From: Marinobacter bohaiensis
GTDB taxonomy: Bacteria > Pseudomonadota > Gammaproteobacteria > Pseudomonadales > Oleiphilaceae
DNA: 64,000 nucleotides
Reading direction: 5' to 3'
Assembly: GCF_003258515.1 (NCBI RefSeq)
Contig: NZ_QGEH01000001.1
Span: 1,054,001 to 1,118,000 of the forward strand
Each line of letters begins with the position of its first letter. The stretch's first letter is position 1. The notes under the pieces are model-generated. The model made no database searches. It saw nothing but the letters and a program-made list of their open reading frames with translations, and was not told the DNA's origin. The position numbers and the translations under genes are program-made. This document shows positions 8,800-18,266 of the stretch, one piece after another.

Positions 8800-9666
8800 A
8801 TGCCCGAAGGCCCTGAAATCCGACGGATGGTCGATGACATCAGCCACGCCGTTGCCGGTCAGACGGCCGAGCGGGTCCTGTTCGCCTTCGACCGGTTCAA
8901 GCCCTTTGAAAGTTTGCTGAGGGGGCGGAGGGTGACCAGCGTCGAAGCCCGGGGCAAGGCGGTTCTGGTGTTTCTGGCCGCGACCGACGAGGACGGCCCC
9001 TGGTGCGTCTACAGCCACAACCAGTTGTACGGGAAGTGGCAGATTGGAACCCCGGAACGGGAACCCCAGACCCAACGCCAGCTCCGTTTCGCGGTATTCG
9101 GCCTGCGCAAGGCGGCCCGGCTGTATAGCGCGTCGGACATCCGCCTGGTGCGGCCGGACGAGTTGGATCAGGTGGACTACCTGACACGACTTGGCCCGGA
9201 TCCGCTCAACCAGACCGTATCGGTCGAGGATTTGCTGGCGGTGTTCGACGATCAACGATTCCGCGGCCGCAATCTGGGCGGGTTGCTGCTCGACCAGGGT
9301 TTCGTCGCCGGCATTGGTAACTACCTGCGCTCCGAGATCCTGTTCGAGGCTCGTCTGGCGCCAATGCGACGCCCGAGGGAGCTGGACGACAGCGAGCGCC
9401 TCCGGTTGGCCGAGGCGATTCTGAAAATGATCGAACGCGCCTATCGCCTCAAGGGCATCACCAACGATCCGGAACGAGCCGAACGCCTGAAACACAACGG
9501 CTGGACCTATGGCCAGCGCCGCCACATGGTGTTCAATCGAGACGGTCAGGCCTGCCACGAGTGCGGTGGGGCTATCGTGAAGACAACCCGGGCGAGCCGC
9601 CGGTTGTACCATTGCCCCGGCTGTCAGGCACCGGAGGAATCGGCGAAGCACCCGCCGGTGCCTTGA
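8800..9666 (+). CDS. nei: Endonuclease VIII (DNA glycosylase/AP lyase)
   Basis: A 288-residue Fpg/Nei-family base-excision repair enzyme. It starts MPEGPEI: Pro2 is the Schiff-base nucleophile and Glu3 the catalytic acid. The middle helix-two-turn-helix region (DQGFVAGIGNYLRSEILF) is conserved, and the C-terminal zinc finger has CHEC and CPGC pairs with the DNA-binding Arg in between. The N-terminal sequence MPEGPEIRRMVDDI favours Nei (oxidised pyrimidines) over Fpg. GGAG precedes the ATG at 8800. It is downstream of the chemoreceptor by 80 bp and probably independent of it. Confidence 0.92.
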   Translation: MPEGPEIRRMVDDISHAVAGQTAERVLFAFDRFKPFESLLRGRRVTSVEARGKAVLVFLAATDEDGPWCVYSHNQLYGKWQIGTPEREPQTQRQLRFAVFGLRKAARLYSASDIRLVRPDELDQVDYLTRLGPDPLNQTVSVEDLLAVFDDQRFRGRNLGGLLLDQGFVAGIGNYLRSEILFEARLAPMRRPRELDDSERLRLAEAILKMIERAYRLKGITNDPERAERLKHNGWTYGQRRHMVFNRDGQACHECGGAIVKTTRASRRLYHCPGCQAPEESAKHPPVP

Positions 9667-9769
9667 AGATCGGCTCGCCCATGACCTTGTTCGCCACTCG
9701 TGCTAGCGTTCGTGCGTCGACTGGCGCTGGAGCGCCTCTATTCTTTTCTGACGAACCGGACCTTTACAC

Positions 9770-10858
9770 GTGCTCGTTCTCGATCAGCCAACGGCCCAAC
9801 GCATTGTCGAGCGGACAATGCTCGCGATTGGCCATTCCGTAAATGTAATGAGCCCGGACGGGGTGATTATTGCCTCCGGTGAACCACGCCGGGTCGGCAG
9901 CGTTCATGCTGCAGCGCGACTGGTTGCGCAGCGTTGCGAGCCACTGCTTATTGAGGCGGCCGATGTTCACGAGTATCCCGGGTCGAAGCCCGGGGTGAAC
10001 CTGCCCGTCACGGTAGGCGGGCAGCTGGCGGCGGTCGTGGGTATTTCCGGCTCCCCCGGCGAGGTGTCACACCTTGCCGATCTGGTCTGCATGACGGCCG
10101 AGCTCATGCTGGAGCAGGCCGCGTTACTCGCTGCGGGTCAGCATCGTCGTCGGCAGATTGAAGAGACACTGCTGGCCGCTTGTGAGGGTAAGCCGGTCCC
10201 GGCCGTCTGGTTCGAACAACTGGGCATCGATATGAGCCGCCAGCGCGTTGCGCTGCTGGTTGAGGCGACCAGCCAAAAGTCTGTTGATCAGGTGCTGGCT
10301 CCCCTGTTGCCGGCAGTCGAACAGCGTCATAAAACGGCGCTGGCGATGCATCTGTCGCCCCGGCAACTATTGCTGTTCCTGGAAACCGAACAGCCACAGC
10401 CTGACCCCGAGGAGGTCCGACGACTACTGAACCTGCCGCTGCGGGATGACGTCATACTGGCCGTCGGGGCGACCTTCTCGACGCACTTCCAGATGGGCTA
10501 TCAGTCGGCCCGGATGACCCTTGAGGTCGGCCGTCGTCAGGCACCTGACAAACGGGATCTCCACTACGCGGATTTCCACGTCGCTGTGCTCTGGCACAGC
10601 CTGGGGCCTGGCTGGCAGCAATCCCAGTTGCAAGCCGTCTTGGACGGCCTGCTCGACCATCGCCATGGGGCGCTCTATCTGCGGACACTAGAACGCTATA
10701 TCGATTGCGATGGACAGATCCCGTACTGCGCGGAGCAACTCCATGTCCACCCCAACACGGTGCGCTATCGCCTGCACAAGGTTGAGTCGCTGACGGGCCT
10801 GTCGCCCTTTTCGATGCGGGATCTGCTGGTGCTGCAGTTGGCTCTGGTGACGCGCTGA
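9770..10858 (+). CDS. cdaR: CdaR-type sugar diacid/glycerate regulator
   Basis: A 362-residue activator. The N-terminal diacid recognition domain (about 1-135) starts LDQPTAQRIVERTMLAIGHSVNVMSPDGVIIASG, typical of CdaR. The middle region is GGDEF-like/PucR-type, and the C-terminal helix-turn-helix of the PucR family (about 300-355) is LHVHPNTVRYRLHKVESLTGL. In E. coli CdaR activates genes for glucarate, galactarate and glycerate use. Here the genes for a GntP permease and glycerate kinase follow directly, which supports the assignment. The start is GTG at 9770; no strong ribosome site is visible, so the start is less certain than the identity. Confidence 0.9.
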   Translation: MLVLDQPTAQRIVERTMLAIGHSVNVMSPDGVIIASGEPRRVGSVHAAARLVAQRCEPLLIEAADVHEYPGSKPGVNLPVTVGGQLAAVVGISGSPGEVSHLADLVCMTAELMLEQAALLAAGQHRRRQIEETLLAACEGKPVPAVWFEQLGIDMSRQRVALLVEATSQKSVDQVLAPLLPAVEQRHKTALAMHLSPRQLLLFLETEQPQPDPEEVRRLLNLPLRDDVILAVGATFSTHFQMGYQSARMTLEVGRRQAPDKRDLHYADFHVAVLWHSLGPGWQQSQLQAVLDGLLDHRHGALYLRTLERYIDCDGQIPYCAEQLHVHPNTVRYRLHKVESLTGLSPFSMRDLLVLQLALVTR

Positions 10859-10869
10859 GTTGTCCAGGT

Positions 10870-10907
10870 GAACAATTTTCTCGGTTTCAGAAAGCTGATT
10901 TCTGTTC
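10870..10907. promoter_or_regulatory. Candidate CdaR operator upstream of the permease
   Basis: In the 159-bp gap before the permease gene there is a palindrome CAGAAA-GCTGA-TTTCTG (10888-10904). It is nested with outer inverted elements GAACA (10870-10874) and TGTTC (10903-10907). Its position 110-150 bp upstream of the permease ATG, right after cdaR, fits an activator site. Binding by CdaR is inference. Confidence 0.4.
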
Positions 10908-11017
10908 TATTGGCTAACGACCTGTCCGGGCTCAGCTTCTAAACTGACGCACTGGACTCTGGCTCCACACCAATAACGCTCCATACCAACAACAATGTTT
11001 TCCAAAGGAGAGTATTC

Positions 11018-12361
11018 ATGCACTTGGTTCTGATCCTGGTGGCGCTGATTGTGTTTATCGTCTTCGCGACCAGCAAGCTCAAGCTGAACCCCTTCATTAC
11101 CCTGCTTCTGGCATCGTTCCTGGCGGCCTTTGCGTTCGGTTTGCCCCTCGACTCAATTGAGCAGACCATTCGCACCGGTTTCGGCAATATCCTCGGCTAT
11201 ATCGGGCTGGTTATCGTGCTCGGGACGATCATCGGGGTTATTCTCGAACGCACCGGTGCGGCGATTGTCATGGCGGAAACCATCATCAAGGCGTTGGGGC
11301 AGCGGTTCCCGTCGCTGACGATGTCCCTGGTCGGCTTTATCGTTTCCATACCGGTTTTCTGTGACTCGGGCTTCGTGATTCTGAACAGTCTGAAGCGCTC
11401 CATGGCCCGGACCCTTTCCGTGTCCCCCGTTGCCATGACCGTTGCCCTGTCCACCGGGCTGTTTGCGACCCATACCCTGGTTCCTCCGACACCGGGCCCC
11501 ATTGCGGCAGCCGGCAACCTCGGCCTCGAGGACAGTCTCGGGCTGGTGATTGCCGTAGGCTTTGTATTTGCTGTTATCGCCGCGTTGGCCGGCCTGTTCT
11601 GGGCGTCTCGCTGCCGGAAGCTGGACAGCCGGGAGCTGGATCTGGCGGAAGAGGCATTCGAGGAAGCGAAGGAACACTACGGCGAGTTGCCGTCGGCCTG
11701 GGCGTCTTTTGCGCCGATCTTTGTGCCTATTGTCCTGATCTGCCTGGGATCGGTGGCCAACTATCCCACAGCGCCCCTGGGCGAGGGCGGTCTCTATGAA
11801 GCGCTGAACTTCCTGGGCAAACCGCTGAACGCTTTGATGATCGGTCTGGGGTTCGCCCTGTTGCTGTTGCAGGGGGACAAGAAACTGGAAGAGTTCGCCC
11901 GTCATACCCAGAAAGGGCTGGAAGTCTCCGCACCGATTATTCTGATTACGGGTGCCGGCGGTGCGTTCGGGACGGTCCTGGCGGCCACGCCGCTGGGTGA
12001 ATATCTGGGTGACACGTTGTCGACACTGGGGCTGAGTGTGATTATGCCGTTCCTGGTGGCGGCGGCACTGAAGTCGGCGCAAGGTTCTTCGACCGTAGCC
12101 CTCGTCACAACCTCAGCCCTGGTCGCGCCTCTGCTGGGCCAGTTGGGTCTGGACTCCGAGTTTGGGCGTGTACTGACCGTCATGGCGATAGGTGCCGGTG
12201 CGATGACAGTCTCCCACGCGAACGACAGCTATTTCTGGGTCGTCTCCCAGTTCAGCAAGATGGACGTCGCTACGGCCTACAAGTCCCATACTGCCGCGAC
12301 GTTGCTCATGGGGCTGGTCACGATCGTGTGCGTCTGGCTGGTTGCTCAGGTAGCACTCTGA
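11018..12361 (+). CDS. GntP-family permease (probably glycerate/gluconate)
   Basis: A 447-residue inner-membrane transporter with 12-14 hydrophobic segments. GntP-family motifs include GFGNILGYIGLVIVLGTIIG, SIPVFCDSGFVIL, THTLVPPTPGPIAAA and AQGSSTVALVTTSA, plus SHANDSYFWVV near the C-terminus. The family takes up gluconate and related hydroxy acids by proton symport. The next gene encodes glycerate kinase one nucleotide away, so glycerate is the likely substrate. AAAGGAG precedes the ATG at 11018. Confidence 0.9.
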   Translation: MHLVLILVALIVFIVFATSKLKLNPFITLLLASFLAAFAFGLPLDSIEQTIRTGFGNILGYIGLVIVLGTIIGVILERTGAAIVMAETIIKALGQRFPSLTMSLVGFIVSIPVFCDSGFVILNSLKRSMARTLSVSPVAMTVALSTGLFATHTLVPPTPGPIAAAGNLGLEDSLGLVIAVGFVFAVIAALAGLFWASRCRKLDSRELDLAEEAFEEAKEHYGELPSAWASFAPIFVPIVLICLGSVANYPTAPLGEGGLYEALNFLGKPLNALMIGLGFALLLLQGDKKLEEFARHTQKGLEVSAPIILITGAGGAFGTVLAATPLGEYLGDTLSTLGLSVIMPFLVAAALKSAQGSSTVALVTTSALVAPLLGQLGLDSEFGRVLTVMAIGAGAMTVSHANDSYFWVVSQFSKMDVATAYKSHTAATLLMGLVTIVCVWLVAQVAL

Positions 12362-12362
12362 C

Positions 12363-13502
12363 ATGCGCGTTGTTATCGCACCGGACTCGTTCAAGGAATG
12401 CCTGTCTGCTAACGCTGTGGCTGCAGCAATTGCGCGCGGCTGGAAGCGGGGCGCTCCGGGGGATGATGTCCTGGAAGTGCCCCTCGCCGATGGCGGTGAA
12501 GGCAGCACGCTTGCCCTGGTTGAATCGCAGGGTGGTGACTTGCACTCGGTGGAAGTAACGGGCCCGCTTGGCCGGCCCGTTCGCGCCTCGTACGGCCTGG
12601 TGAACCGGGGCCGCACCGCGATCGTTGAGGTCGCTGAGGCCAGTGGCCTGCACCGGGTGCCCGTGGCGGAGCGGGACGCTTTGTGCGCGACCAGTTACGG
12701 CACCGGTGAGCTGATCCGTGCGGCAATCGCCCATCGTCCCGAGAAACTGGTGCTGTGTCTGGGTGGAAGTGCCACGACGGACGGCGGGGCGGGTCTGCTC
12801 CAGGCACTGGGTGCAGAGCTGCTTGATGCGGCCGGTGACGATGTCTGTCCCGGTGGCGTGGGGCTGACTCAGCTCGCGCGTATCAATATGGTGCCGGCGC
12901 TTGAGAAACTGGCGGGCATCGAGCTGACAGCGGCTTGCGATGTGACGAATCCGCTGCTCGGACCAAACGGCGCAGCGGCTGTGTTCGGTCCGCAGAAAGG
13001 GGCGACGCCGGACATGGTTCGTACTCTGGACGCCGCATTGTCGCGCTTTTCCGATCTGGCCGGAGGCGCCGGGTTTGACATGCATTCTTTTGCCGGCAGC
13101 GGAGCCGCTGGCGGTATTGGTGGAATGCTGGGAGGCGTCCTCGGTGCCCGACTCCAATCGGGGATCGAATTGATCATGGAAACGGTGGGGCTGGAAGACC
13201 GGATTCGCGGTGCTGATCTGGTGATCACCGCCGAGGGGGCCATTGACAGCCAGAGTGCCCAGGGGAAAACGCCTGCGGGCGTTGCTTCCCTGGCGCTCAA
13301 GCATGGTGTTCCCGTCATAGGGCTGGGAGGCCGAGTCGGCAACGATCTCCAGGCGCTTCACGCTATCGGGCTGACGGCCGCTTTCCCGGTCGTCCAGGGA
13401 CCTTCTTCCCTGGCCGATGCCATAGACGCGGCAGACGCAAACCTGGTTCAGTCCGCCGAACAACTGGCTCGTTTTGCCGGTGCCCTGGGCTCCCGCCGAT
13501 AA
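12363..13502 (+). CDS. glxK: Glycerate kinase (GarK/GlxK family)
   Basis: A 379-residue type I glycerate kinase that phosphorylates D-glycerate to 2-phosphoglycerate. Family hallmarks are the N-terminus MRVVIAPDSFKECLSA, PLADGGEGS, GGSATTDGGAGLLQALGA, the TAACDVTNPLLG block and the ITAEGAIDSQSAQGKTP block. The start lies 1 nt after the permease stop codon, so the two are cotranscribed and probably translationally coupled. With cdaR upstream this completes a glycerate (or hexarate breakdown) module. The hexarate dehydratase and aldolase genes are absent from the window, so free glycerate is the likelier input. Confidence 0.93.
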   Translation: MRVVIAPDSFKECLSANAVAAAIARGWKRGAPGDDVLEVPLADGGEGSTLALVESQGGDLHSVEVTGPLGRPVRASYGLVNRGRTAIVEVAEASGLHRVPVAERDALCATSYGTGELIRAAIAHRPEKLVLCLGGSATTDGGAGLLQALGAELLDAAGDDVCPGGVGLTQLARINMVPALEKLAGIELTAACDVTNPLLGPNGAAAVFGPQKGATPDMVRTLDAALSRFSDLAGGAGFDMHSFAGSGAAGGIGGMLGGVLGARLQSGIELIMETVGLEDRIRGADLVITAEGAIDSQSAQGKTPAGVASLALKHGVPVIGLGGRVGNDLQALHAIGLTAAFPVVQGPSSLADAIDAADANLVQSAEQLARFAGALGSRR

Positions 13503-13556
13503 CGCGTTGCTACGGCCTGGCGCTGCATGATGTCAGGCGTGTACGGGGAGTGCGGC

Positions 13557-13586
13557 GGGAACCGGCGATGATTCCCGCCGGTTCCC
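13557..13586. terminator. Hairpin between convergent glycerate kinase and binding-protein genes
   Basis: Perfect 11-bp arms GGGAACCGGCG (13557-13567) and CGCCGGTTCCC (13576-13586) enclose an 8-nt loop between two convergent genes. There is no T-tract on either side, so termination strength is uncertain. Confidence 0.5.
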
Positions 13587-13605
13587 GGTCATTGCAGGGG
13601 AACGA

Positions 13606-14349
13606 TCAGAACCCGTAGGAACGTGAGATGGTGTCCTTGTCGCCGGACTGAACCAGTGCCCGATAGGCTTCGTTCAGTTCGTTCAGGATTTCCGGATCGG
13701 TGTTCTTGTTCACGGCCAGATACATCGGCGTTTCGCGGAACACCAGCACTCGCTTCAGGTTGGTGACGTCGGAGGCGTCGGCGGCGAGGTAGGGGCCGGC
13801 CAGGCCATCAGCCACCCACAGGTCGATCTGGTCTTCCACCAGGCGACGGGCGTTCAGGCCGTTGTTGCTGATAGCGGTGACGTCGAAGCCCTTTTCCGCC
13901 AGGTACGTCGTCATGACGTCGCCTTTGTAGCCGCCGATTTTGTACTTGCGGGCATCGTCCAGGTCATCGAGTTCAATCGAGGAGCCGGGCTTGGCGAACA
14001 GGGTCCACTCGATGGACGACAGCGGTCCCACCCAGTTGAAGAATGGTTCGCGCTCATCGGTCTTGGAGACGCAATAGATGGCGTGATTGGGATGCTGCTC
14101 GGTCCGGTTCATGCCGTAGGCGAGGTCACGCAGCTTGATGCTGTGTTCCAGGTCGGTCTTCGCCAGCATGGCTTTCAACACGTCCGTACACAGGCCGGTG
14201 ATGTCTTCCGCCGAGTGGGCGAACGGCTGTCCGTTGGTGGTCATGTTATAGGGAGGATACTGCTCGGTGTATACCCGCAGCTCCTCGGTGGCAGTGGCGC
14301 AACCGGCCATCATCAGTAAGGCGCAAAGCAGCCCGACTTTTCCTTTCAT
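13606..14349 (-). CDS. Extracytoplasmic substrate-binding lipoprotein (PF00497 type)
   Basis: A 247-residue protein with a lipoprotein signal peptide and lipobox MAGC (Cys17). It is followed by an SBP_bac_3-like fold that opens with LRVYTEQYPPYNM, as in polar amino-acid-binding proteins. The later stretch ARKYKIGGYKGDVMTTYLAEKGF matches the domain's second half. No ABC permease or ATPase genes adjoin, so it may be an orphan binding or sensory protein, as often found near chemoreceptors. GGAG precedes the ATG at 14349. The ligand is unknown. Confidence 0.8.
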   Translation of the reverse strand: MKGKVGLLCALLMMAGCATATEELRVYTEQYPPYNMTTNGQPFAHSAEDITGLCTDVLKAMLAKTDLEHSIKLRDLAYGMNRTEQHPNHAIYCVSKTDEREPFFNWVGPLSSIEWTLFAKPGSSIELDDLDDARKYKIGGYKGDVMTTYLAEKGFDVTAISNNGLNARRLVEDQIDLWVADGLAGPYLAADASDVTNLKRVLVFRETPMYLAVNKNTDPEILNELNEAYRALVQSGDKDTISRSYGF

Positions 14350-14401
14350 GAACTCGCTCCATTCATTCCAATAAACGTGATCTGGGAGCGCGGCATGATA
14401 T

Positions 14402-14415
14402 TGAACGTTTGTTCA
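14402..14415. promoter_or_regulatory. Palindrome upstream of the binding-lipoprotein gene
   Basis: TGAAC-GTTT-GTTCA (14402-14415) is a perfect inverted repeat located 53-66 bp upstream of the start codon at 14349. Its form resembles operators of TetR-type repressors. No regulator gene is adjacent, so the binding protein is unknown. Confidence 0.35.
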
Positions 14416-14588
14416 GTGCAACAGGTCCGTTCTTTCTTCTTTACACTTTTGCAACATGTTGAAACGCAAGAAAAAGTCACTCTCAGGTGATGCGTTTTGG
14501 CAATTCGTAGAAACCGGAACAGATCCTGTTCGACGCGGCGGCGTCGGGTCGGCGCGAGGGGCTCCGGCACGTCCGGAGCCCGCTTCGG

Positions 14589-15761
14589 TTACTCGACCGG
14601 ATCGGCTTCGGCCGTCCGTTCTATAGCCTGCTCGATCATTCCTCGCCATTCTGCCGTCACCGGCAGTCCGAAGGTGTCCCGCAGCACCTGCTCCAGACCC
14701 TCTGCATCCAGCTCCAGGCGGTGGGAGGTGCCATCCGGAAACTGCGTGGTGAGCCGGCCATTGAGCAGTTTGTAGCGAGCGTCGGGTGTGGTGCGTGCCA
14801 CCATCAGGTGTGAGCGGAACGGCGACTGCGGGTAGGTCGATGTGTACCAGTTGGCCACTTCGTAGTCGCCGTTCAGCAACGGCTCGCCGGACAGCTCGTA
14901 AACCGGTCGCCAGTCTCCATCGATCTGCGCCTGCAGCAGCAAGCCCGGGCCGTAGGGAATGAGGCGGAAAGTCTCGTGCTGGGTGGGCTGAGGCTCGGTG
15001 GTGTCCATGCGCAACGGTGTGGTGAGGACGTTGCCGCCGAAGCCGACGTCCACCAGCCAGGGCCGGTGGTCGATCCAGACCTTCAGGGCCATGTGCGAGT
15101 GCGGCTGCGGCGCCGAGCCCGGTCTGGCCATCCAGCGCACGCGCGCGGTCAGGCCCTCCACGTGGAAGCCGAGCGCCTCCAGTACCCGTTTGAACAGCCC
15201 GTTGTGTTCAAAGCAGTAGCCGCCGCGGCCGGCGTGGATCAGCTTGTCCTCCACGGCTTTGGGCGAGATGTCCACGCCCCGGTCCAGCAACACGTCGATG
15301 GCTTCGAAGGCGATGGCGTCGGGGTGACGTGCATGCAGACCTTGCAGGGTCTCCAGCGTCGGGGTGAGCGGGCCGTGGTAGCCGATGCGCGCGCAGTAGG
15401 CGTCCAGGTCCGGGACAGGCGGTTGCTCCCGGTCCAGGGCAGCAATGATCTGGTGTGCGGCAAAGGGGGCGTAGGTATCGAGCAGGCGCACCCCGGGGTG
15501 GCGCTGGCGCAACCGGGCTTTCAGTGCGTCGCCGGCCTCACCCAGTAGCCCCCGGCCCAGGGCAATCAGGTCGAAATCCCGCGCGTCGAAGTGGTCCGCT
15601 GCGCTCTCTGGTGATGCCGTGCCCCGGGCCTCGATGCCAAACGCGGTCAGCTCATCCAGAACCGTTTGCAGGACGGCGTCCGAGCGCCCCAGAACCAGAA
15701 CTTTCCTGGCCACTGGCGGTTGCTCGGTGGTGCCTGTTTCGGGCTTGATGTCCTGATTCAT
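14589..15761 (-). CDS. Arylamine N-acetyltransferase with receiver-like N-terminal domain
   Basis: A 390-residue protein. Residues about 116-390 are an arylamine N-acetyltransferase (acetyl-CoA:arylamine). The catalytic Cys183 is in GRGGYCFEHN, His223 in HSHMAL and Asp238 in WLVDVGFGG. The Cys-His spacing of 40 and His-Asp spacing of 15 match the family triad. NAT enzymes are about 270-290 residues. The extra 18-112 region (KVLVLGRSDAVLQTVLDEL...) has the alternating strand/helix pattern of a Rossmann or response-regulator receiver fold, but the phospho-acceptor position reads ALG. The start ATG at 15761 has AAGGAG upstream. The role of the extra domain is unknown. Confidence 0.82.
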   Translation of the reverse strand: MNQDIKPETGTTEQPPVARKVLVLGRSDAVLQTVLDELTAFGIEARGTASPESAADHFDARDFDLIALGRGLLGEAGDALKARLRQRHPGVRLLDTYAPFAAHQIIAALDREQPPVPDLDAYCARIGYHGPLTPTLETLQGLHARHPDAIAFEAIDVLLDRGVDISPKAVEDKLIHAGRGGYCFEHNGLFKRVLEALGFHVEGLTARVRWMARPGSAPQPHSHMALKVWIDHRPWLVDVGFGGNVLTTPLRMDTTEPQPTQHETFRLIPYGPGLLLQAQIDGDWRPVYELSGEPLLNGDYEVANWYTSTYPQSPFRSHLMVARTTPDARYKLLNGRLTTQFPDGTSHRLELDAEGLEQVLRDTFGLPVTAEWRGMIEQAIERTAEADPVE

Positions 15762-16093
15762 GAATCCGTTCTCCTTGTCGTGTTTTGGGGCTGGCCTGAG
15801 GTGATGGTCCACGAACATAGTTCCTCAAGTTAAGTTGAGGTCAAGGGTTTTGGCGTAACGAATGAAAACGACATTTGTACAGGAAACGGAGGCCCGCGGC
15901 TCCGGCGCCGGGTCAGTTGTAAAAGCGTGTAACAAATGAACCGTTTTTGGAAGCAACCTGATGTTTTTGCGATCAGTCGCCAGTACTATCGGGCGCTCGC
16001 GTCGATGCTCGGGAAGGAGCGTCACCGATTTCTCAAAGCGTGTCGACATCGGACGTCAGGAATGCTTTGCGCCTTAATGCGAGAGACAACCTC
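15762..16093. other. Intergenic region between divergent NAT and chemoreceptor genes
   Basis: About 330 bp without a credible gene; it is relatively AT-rich near 15815-15990. It should hold both divergent promoters. An alternative GTG start for the chemoreceptor at 16040 falls inside it. Confidence 0.4.
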
Positions 16094-18058
16094 ATGAAGC
16101 TCAAGTCGAAGTTGCTGGCGGCGCTTCTCGGAACCACCCTGATCCCGGTCCTGATCGTCTCGACGGTCACTGTGCGCAACGCCATCCAGCAGGCGCAGCA
16201 GGACTTTGTGGAGACCAGTACCACCAATATTTCCATCGTCGACGACTCGTTCAGCAACTTCCTGAACGTCATGGGCTACCAGGTGTCCTTCATGGCCGAC
16301 GCCGCGGCCGTGAAGGACGCTCAGGCTGGTAAGCTGTCCACCTATTTCGGCGAGGCGCGCAAACCATCGCAGGTGGCCCGCGAGCAGGGCGGTCGGGAAG
16401 AAGCCATCTTCGATCTGTTCAGCAGCATCGGCGACAACAACCCCATGCTGGGTTACGTCTACATGGGCGACAAGCACGGCGGTTACGCCGAGTGGCCCGG
16501 AACCGCCGGCTATGGCGACTGGGACCCGCGCGCCAAGCCCTGGTTCGATATGGCGAAGGACGGCAACTACGACGTCGTCCGCCGGGACGGATACTACTGG
16601 GAGCCGGACGACGCCTTCTACGTGTCCATCCTGAAGGCGTTCAGGAACAACGCCGGCGACTTCGAGGGAGTGGTGGCCCTGGACGTGTCGCTCAAATCCC
16701 TGACCGAGATGGTCAAGAAGGTGCGTTTCGGTGACACCGGCTACCTGATGATCATCCAGGGGGACGGCAACATCCTGGTGGACGGTGGCCATCCGGAGAA
16801 CAACTTCAAGCCGCTGGACGGCATGGAGGCGGGGTATTTCTCGCAGATCGCCGATACCGACAACGGCGTGATCGACGTCACCGTCGACGGTGTGGACTAC
16901 ATGGCCAACGTCTACGAATCGCCGGATCTGGGCTGGAAGTTCGTCGGCTTCAAGCAGAGCAGCGAAATCTTCGCCAGCGCCCGGGAAGTGGGTGTGAACA
17001 CCGCGATCATCAGTGCGGTGTTGGTGATCCTGTTCGGGGCCATCGGCCTCTATATCGCCAACCGCATCGTGACACCGATCAACCAGGTGAAGGACAGCCT
17101 CAAGACCATCGCTGAGGGTGAAGGCGACCTGACCACCCGCATTGAGGTGTCCAGCAAGGACGAAGTCGGTGAGCTGGCGACGTGGTTCAACCAGTTCATC
17201 GAGTCGACCCGCGAGATGATCGATGCGATCAAGGAGACCTCGCGGAAAATGGAAGGCGTGTCCACCGAGACCAATTCCCGGTCCGTGGAACTGGCGGACA
17301 GTTCCACCAGGCAGCTGTCGTCCATCGAGCAGATCGTCACCGCGGTGACCGAAATGGCGGCGGCGGCCAACGAGGTGGCCACCAACTGCGTCGACACGGC
17401 GTCCATGTCCGAGAAAGGGCTGGAGGCGACCCTGGCCGGCAAGGACGTGATCAACCGCAGCGCGGCCAGCGTCAAGGAGCTGGGCGAGCGCATCGGTTCG
17501 TCCACCGATATGATCCGCGAGCTGGAGAAGGAAACCAGCAACATCAACAGCATCCTGACGGCCATCCGCGATATCGCCGAGCAGACCAACCTGCTGGCGC
17601 TCAACGCCGCTATCGAAGCGGCCAGGGCCGGCGAGCAGGGGCGGGGTTTCGCGGTGGTGGCGGATGAAGTCCGCAGTCTCGCCAAGCGTACCCAGGCGTC
17701 GACCGAGGAAATCAACGAGATCCTGGGCAACCTGGTCAACCGGACCCGGGACGTGTCCTCGGCCATGACGCAGAGCGCCGAGGAGTCGACCGCTGCGGTG
17801 ACCGCCTCCGGCGAAGCGCTGGAAGCCTTCGATAACATTGAGAACGCCGTCGAGCGCATCCGCGACGTGTCCACCCAGACCGCCAGCGCGGCGGAAGAGC
17901 AGCATTCGGTGACCGAGGAGATCAATCGCAACATCGTCACCATCAACGACTCGGCCAATGACGTGACCGAGGTGTCCACCAAAGTGGACCAGCTCTGCTC
18001 CGACCAGGCGGATCTCAATCTGCGCCTGACGCAATTGGTGTCGCGCTTTAAGACCTGA
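16094..18058 (+). CDS. Methyl-accepting chemotaxis protein, Cache sensor
   Basis: A 654-residue transmembrane chemoreceptor. TM1 is at about residues 8-30 ([21 protein letters not shown]). A periplasmic double-Cache domain (about 35-295) includes [14 protein letters not shown] and a YVSILKAF...GVVALDVSL motif. TM2 is at about 300-322, followed by HAMP and the signalling hairpin with [20 protein letters not shown]. dCache receptors commonly bind amino acids, amines or organic acids. The ATG at 16094 follows GAGAGA and places TM1 at the N-terminus; an upstream in-frame GTG (16040) is less likely. No CheR pentapeptide is seen at the C-terminus. Confidence 0.92.
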   Translation: MKLKSKLLAALLGTTLIPVLIVSTVTVRNAIQQAQQDFVETSTTNISIVDDSFSNFLNVMGYQVSFMADAAAVKDAQAGKLSTYFGEARKPSQVAREQGGREEAIFDLFSSIGDNNPMLGYVYMGDKHGGYAEWPGTAGYGDWDPRAKPWFDMAKDGNYDVVRRDGYYWEPDDAFYVSILKAFRNNAGDFEGVVALDVSLKSLTEMVKKVRFGDTGYLMIIQGDGNILVDGGHPENNFKPLDGMEAGYFSQIADTDNGVIDVTVDGVDYMANVYESPDLGWKFVGFKQSSEIFASAREVGVNTAIISAVLVILFGAIGLYIANRIVTPINQVKDSLKTIAEGEGDLTTRIEVSSKDEVGELATWFNQFIESTREMIDAIKETSRKMEGVSTETNSRSVELADSSTRQLSSIEQIVTAVTEMAAAANEVATNCVDTASMSEKGLEATLAGKDVINRSAASVKELGERIGSSTDMIRELEKETSNINSILTAIRDIAEQTNLLALNAAIEAARAGEQGRGFAVVADEVRSLAKRTQASTEEINEILGNLVNRTRDVSSAMTQSAEESTAAVTASGEALEAFDNIENAVERIRDVSTQTASAAEEQHSVTEEINRNIVTINDSANDVTEVSTKVDQLCSDQADLNLRLTQLVSRFKT

Positions 18059-18066
18059 TGGCGTCG

Positions 18067-18096
18067 AACCCGGGAGGTGGCTGGCCTCCCGGGTTT
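18067..18096 (+). terminator. Intrinsic-type terminator after the chemoreceptor gene
   Basis: Arms AACCCGGGAGG (18067-18077) and CCTCCCGGGTT (18085-18095) form an 11-bp GC-rich hairpin with a 7-nt loop, ending in a short TTT, 9 nt after the stop codon. Confidence 0.7.
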
Positions 18097-18266
18097 ATCC
18101 CGCTCTCCGTTTTTATAACCACCCGTTCCAATAAAAGGCAGAATTCGTCTAGGCAGGGCATTGTTGTTTTGCTAACGGTGTCTTATCGTTCTGGTTCTAA
18201 AAACACTTGTCACTTATTCTCAAGCTGAATATGTGAATGCTGTGCAATCAGGGAGCGCTGTCAGTC

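Noticed and set aside
16022-18034. Long open frame (670 codons) antisense to the Cache chemoreceptor
   Set aside because: The chemoreceptor on the other strand has full domain structure; the antisense frame is His/Gly/Asp-rich, as expected from GC-rich third-position bias.
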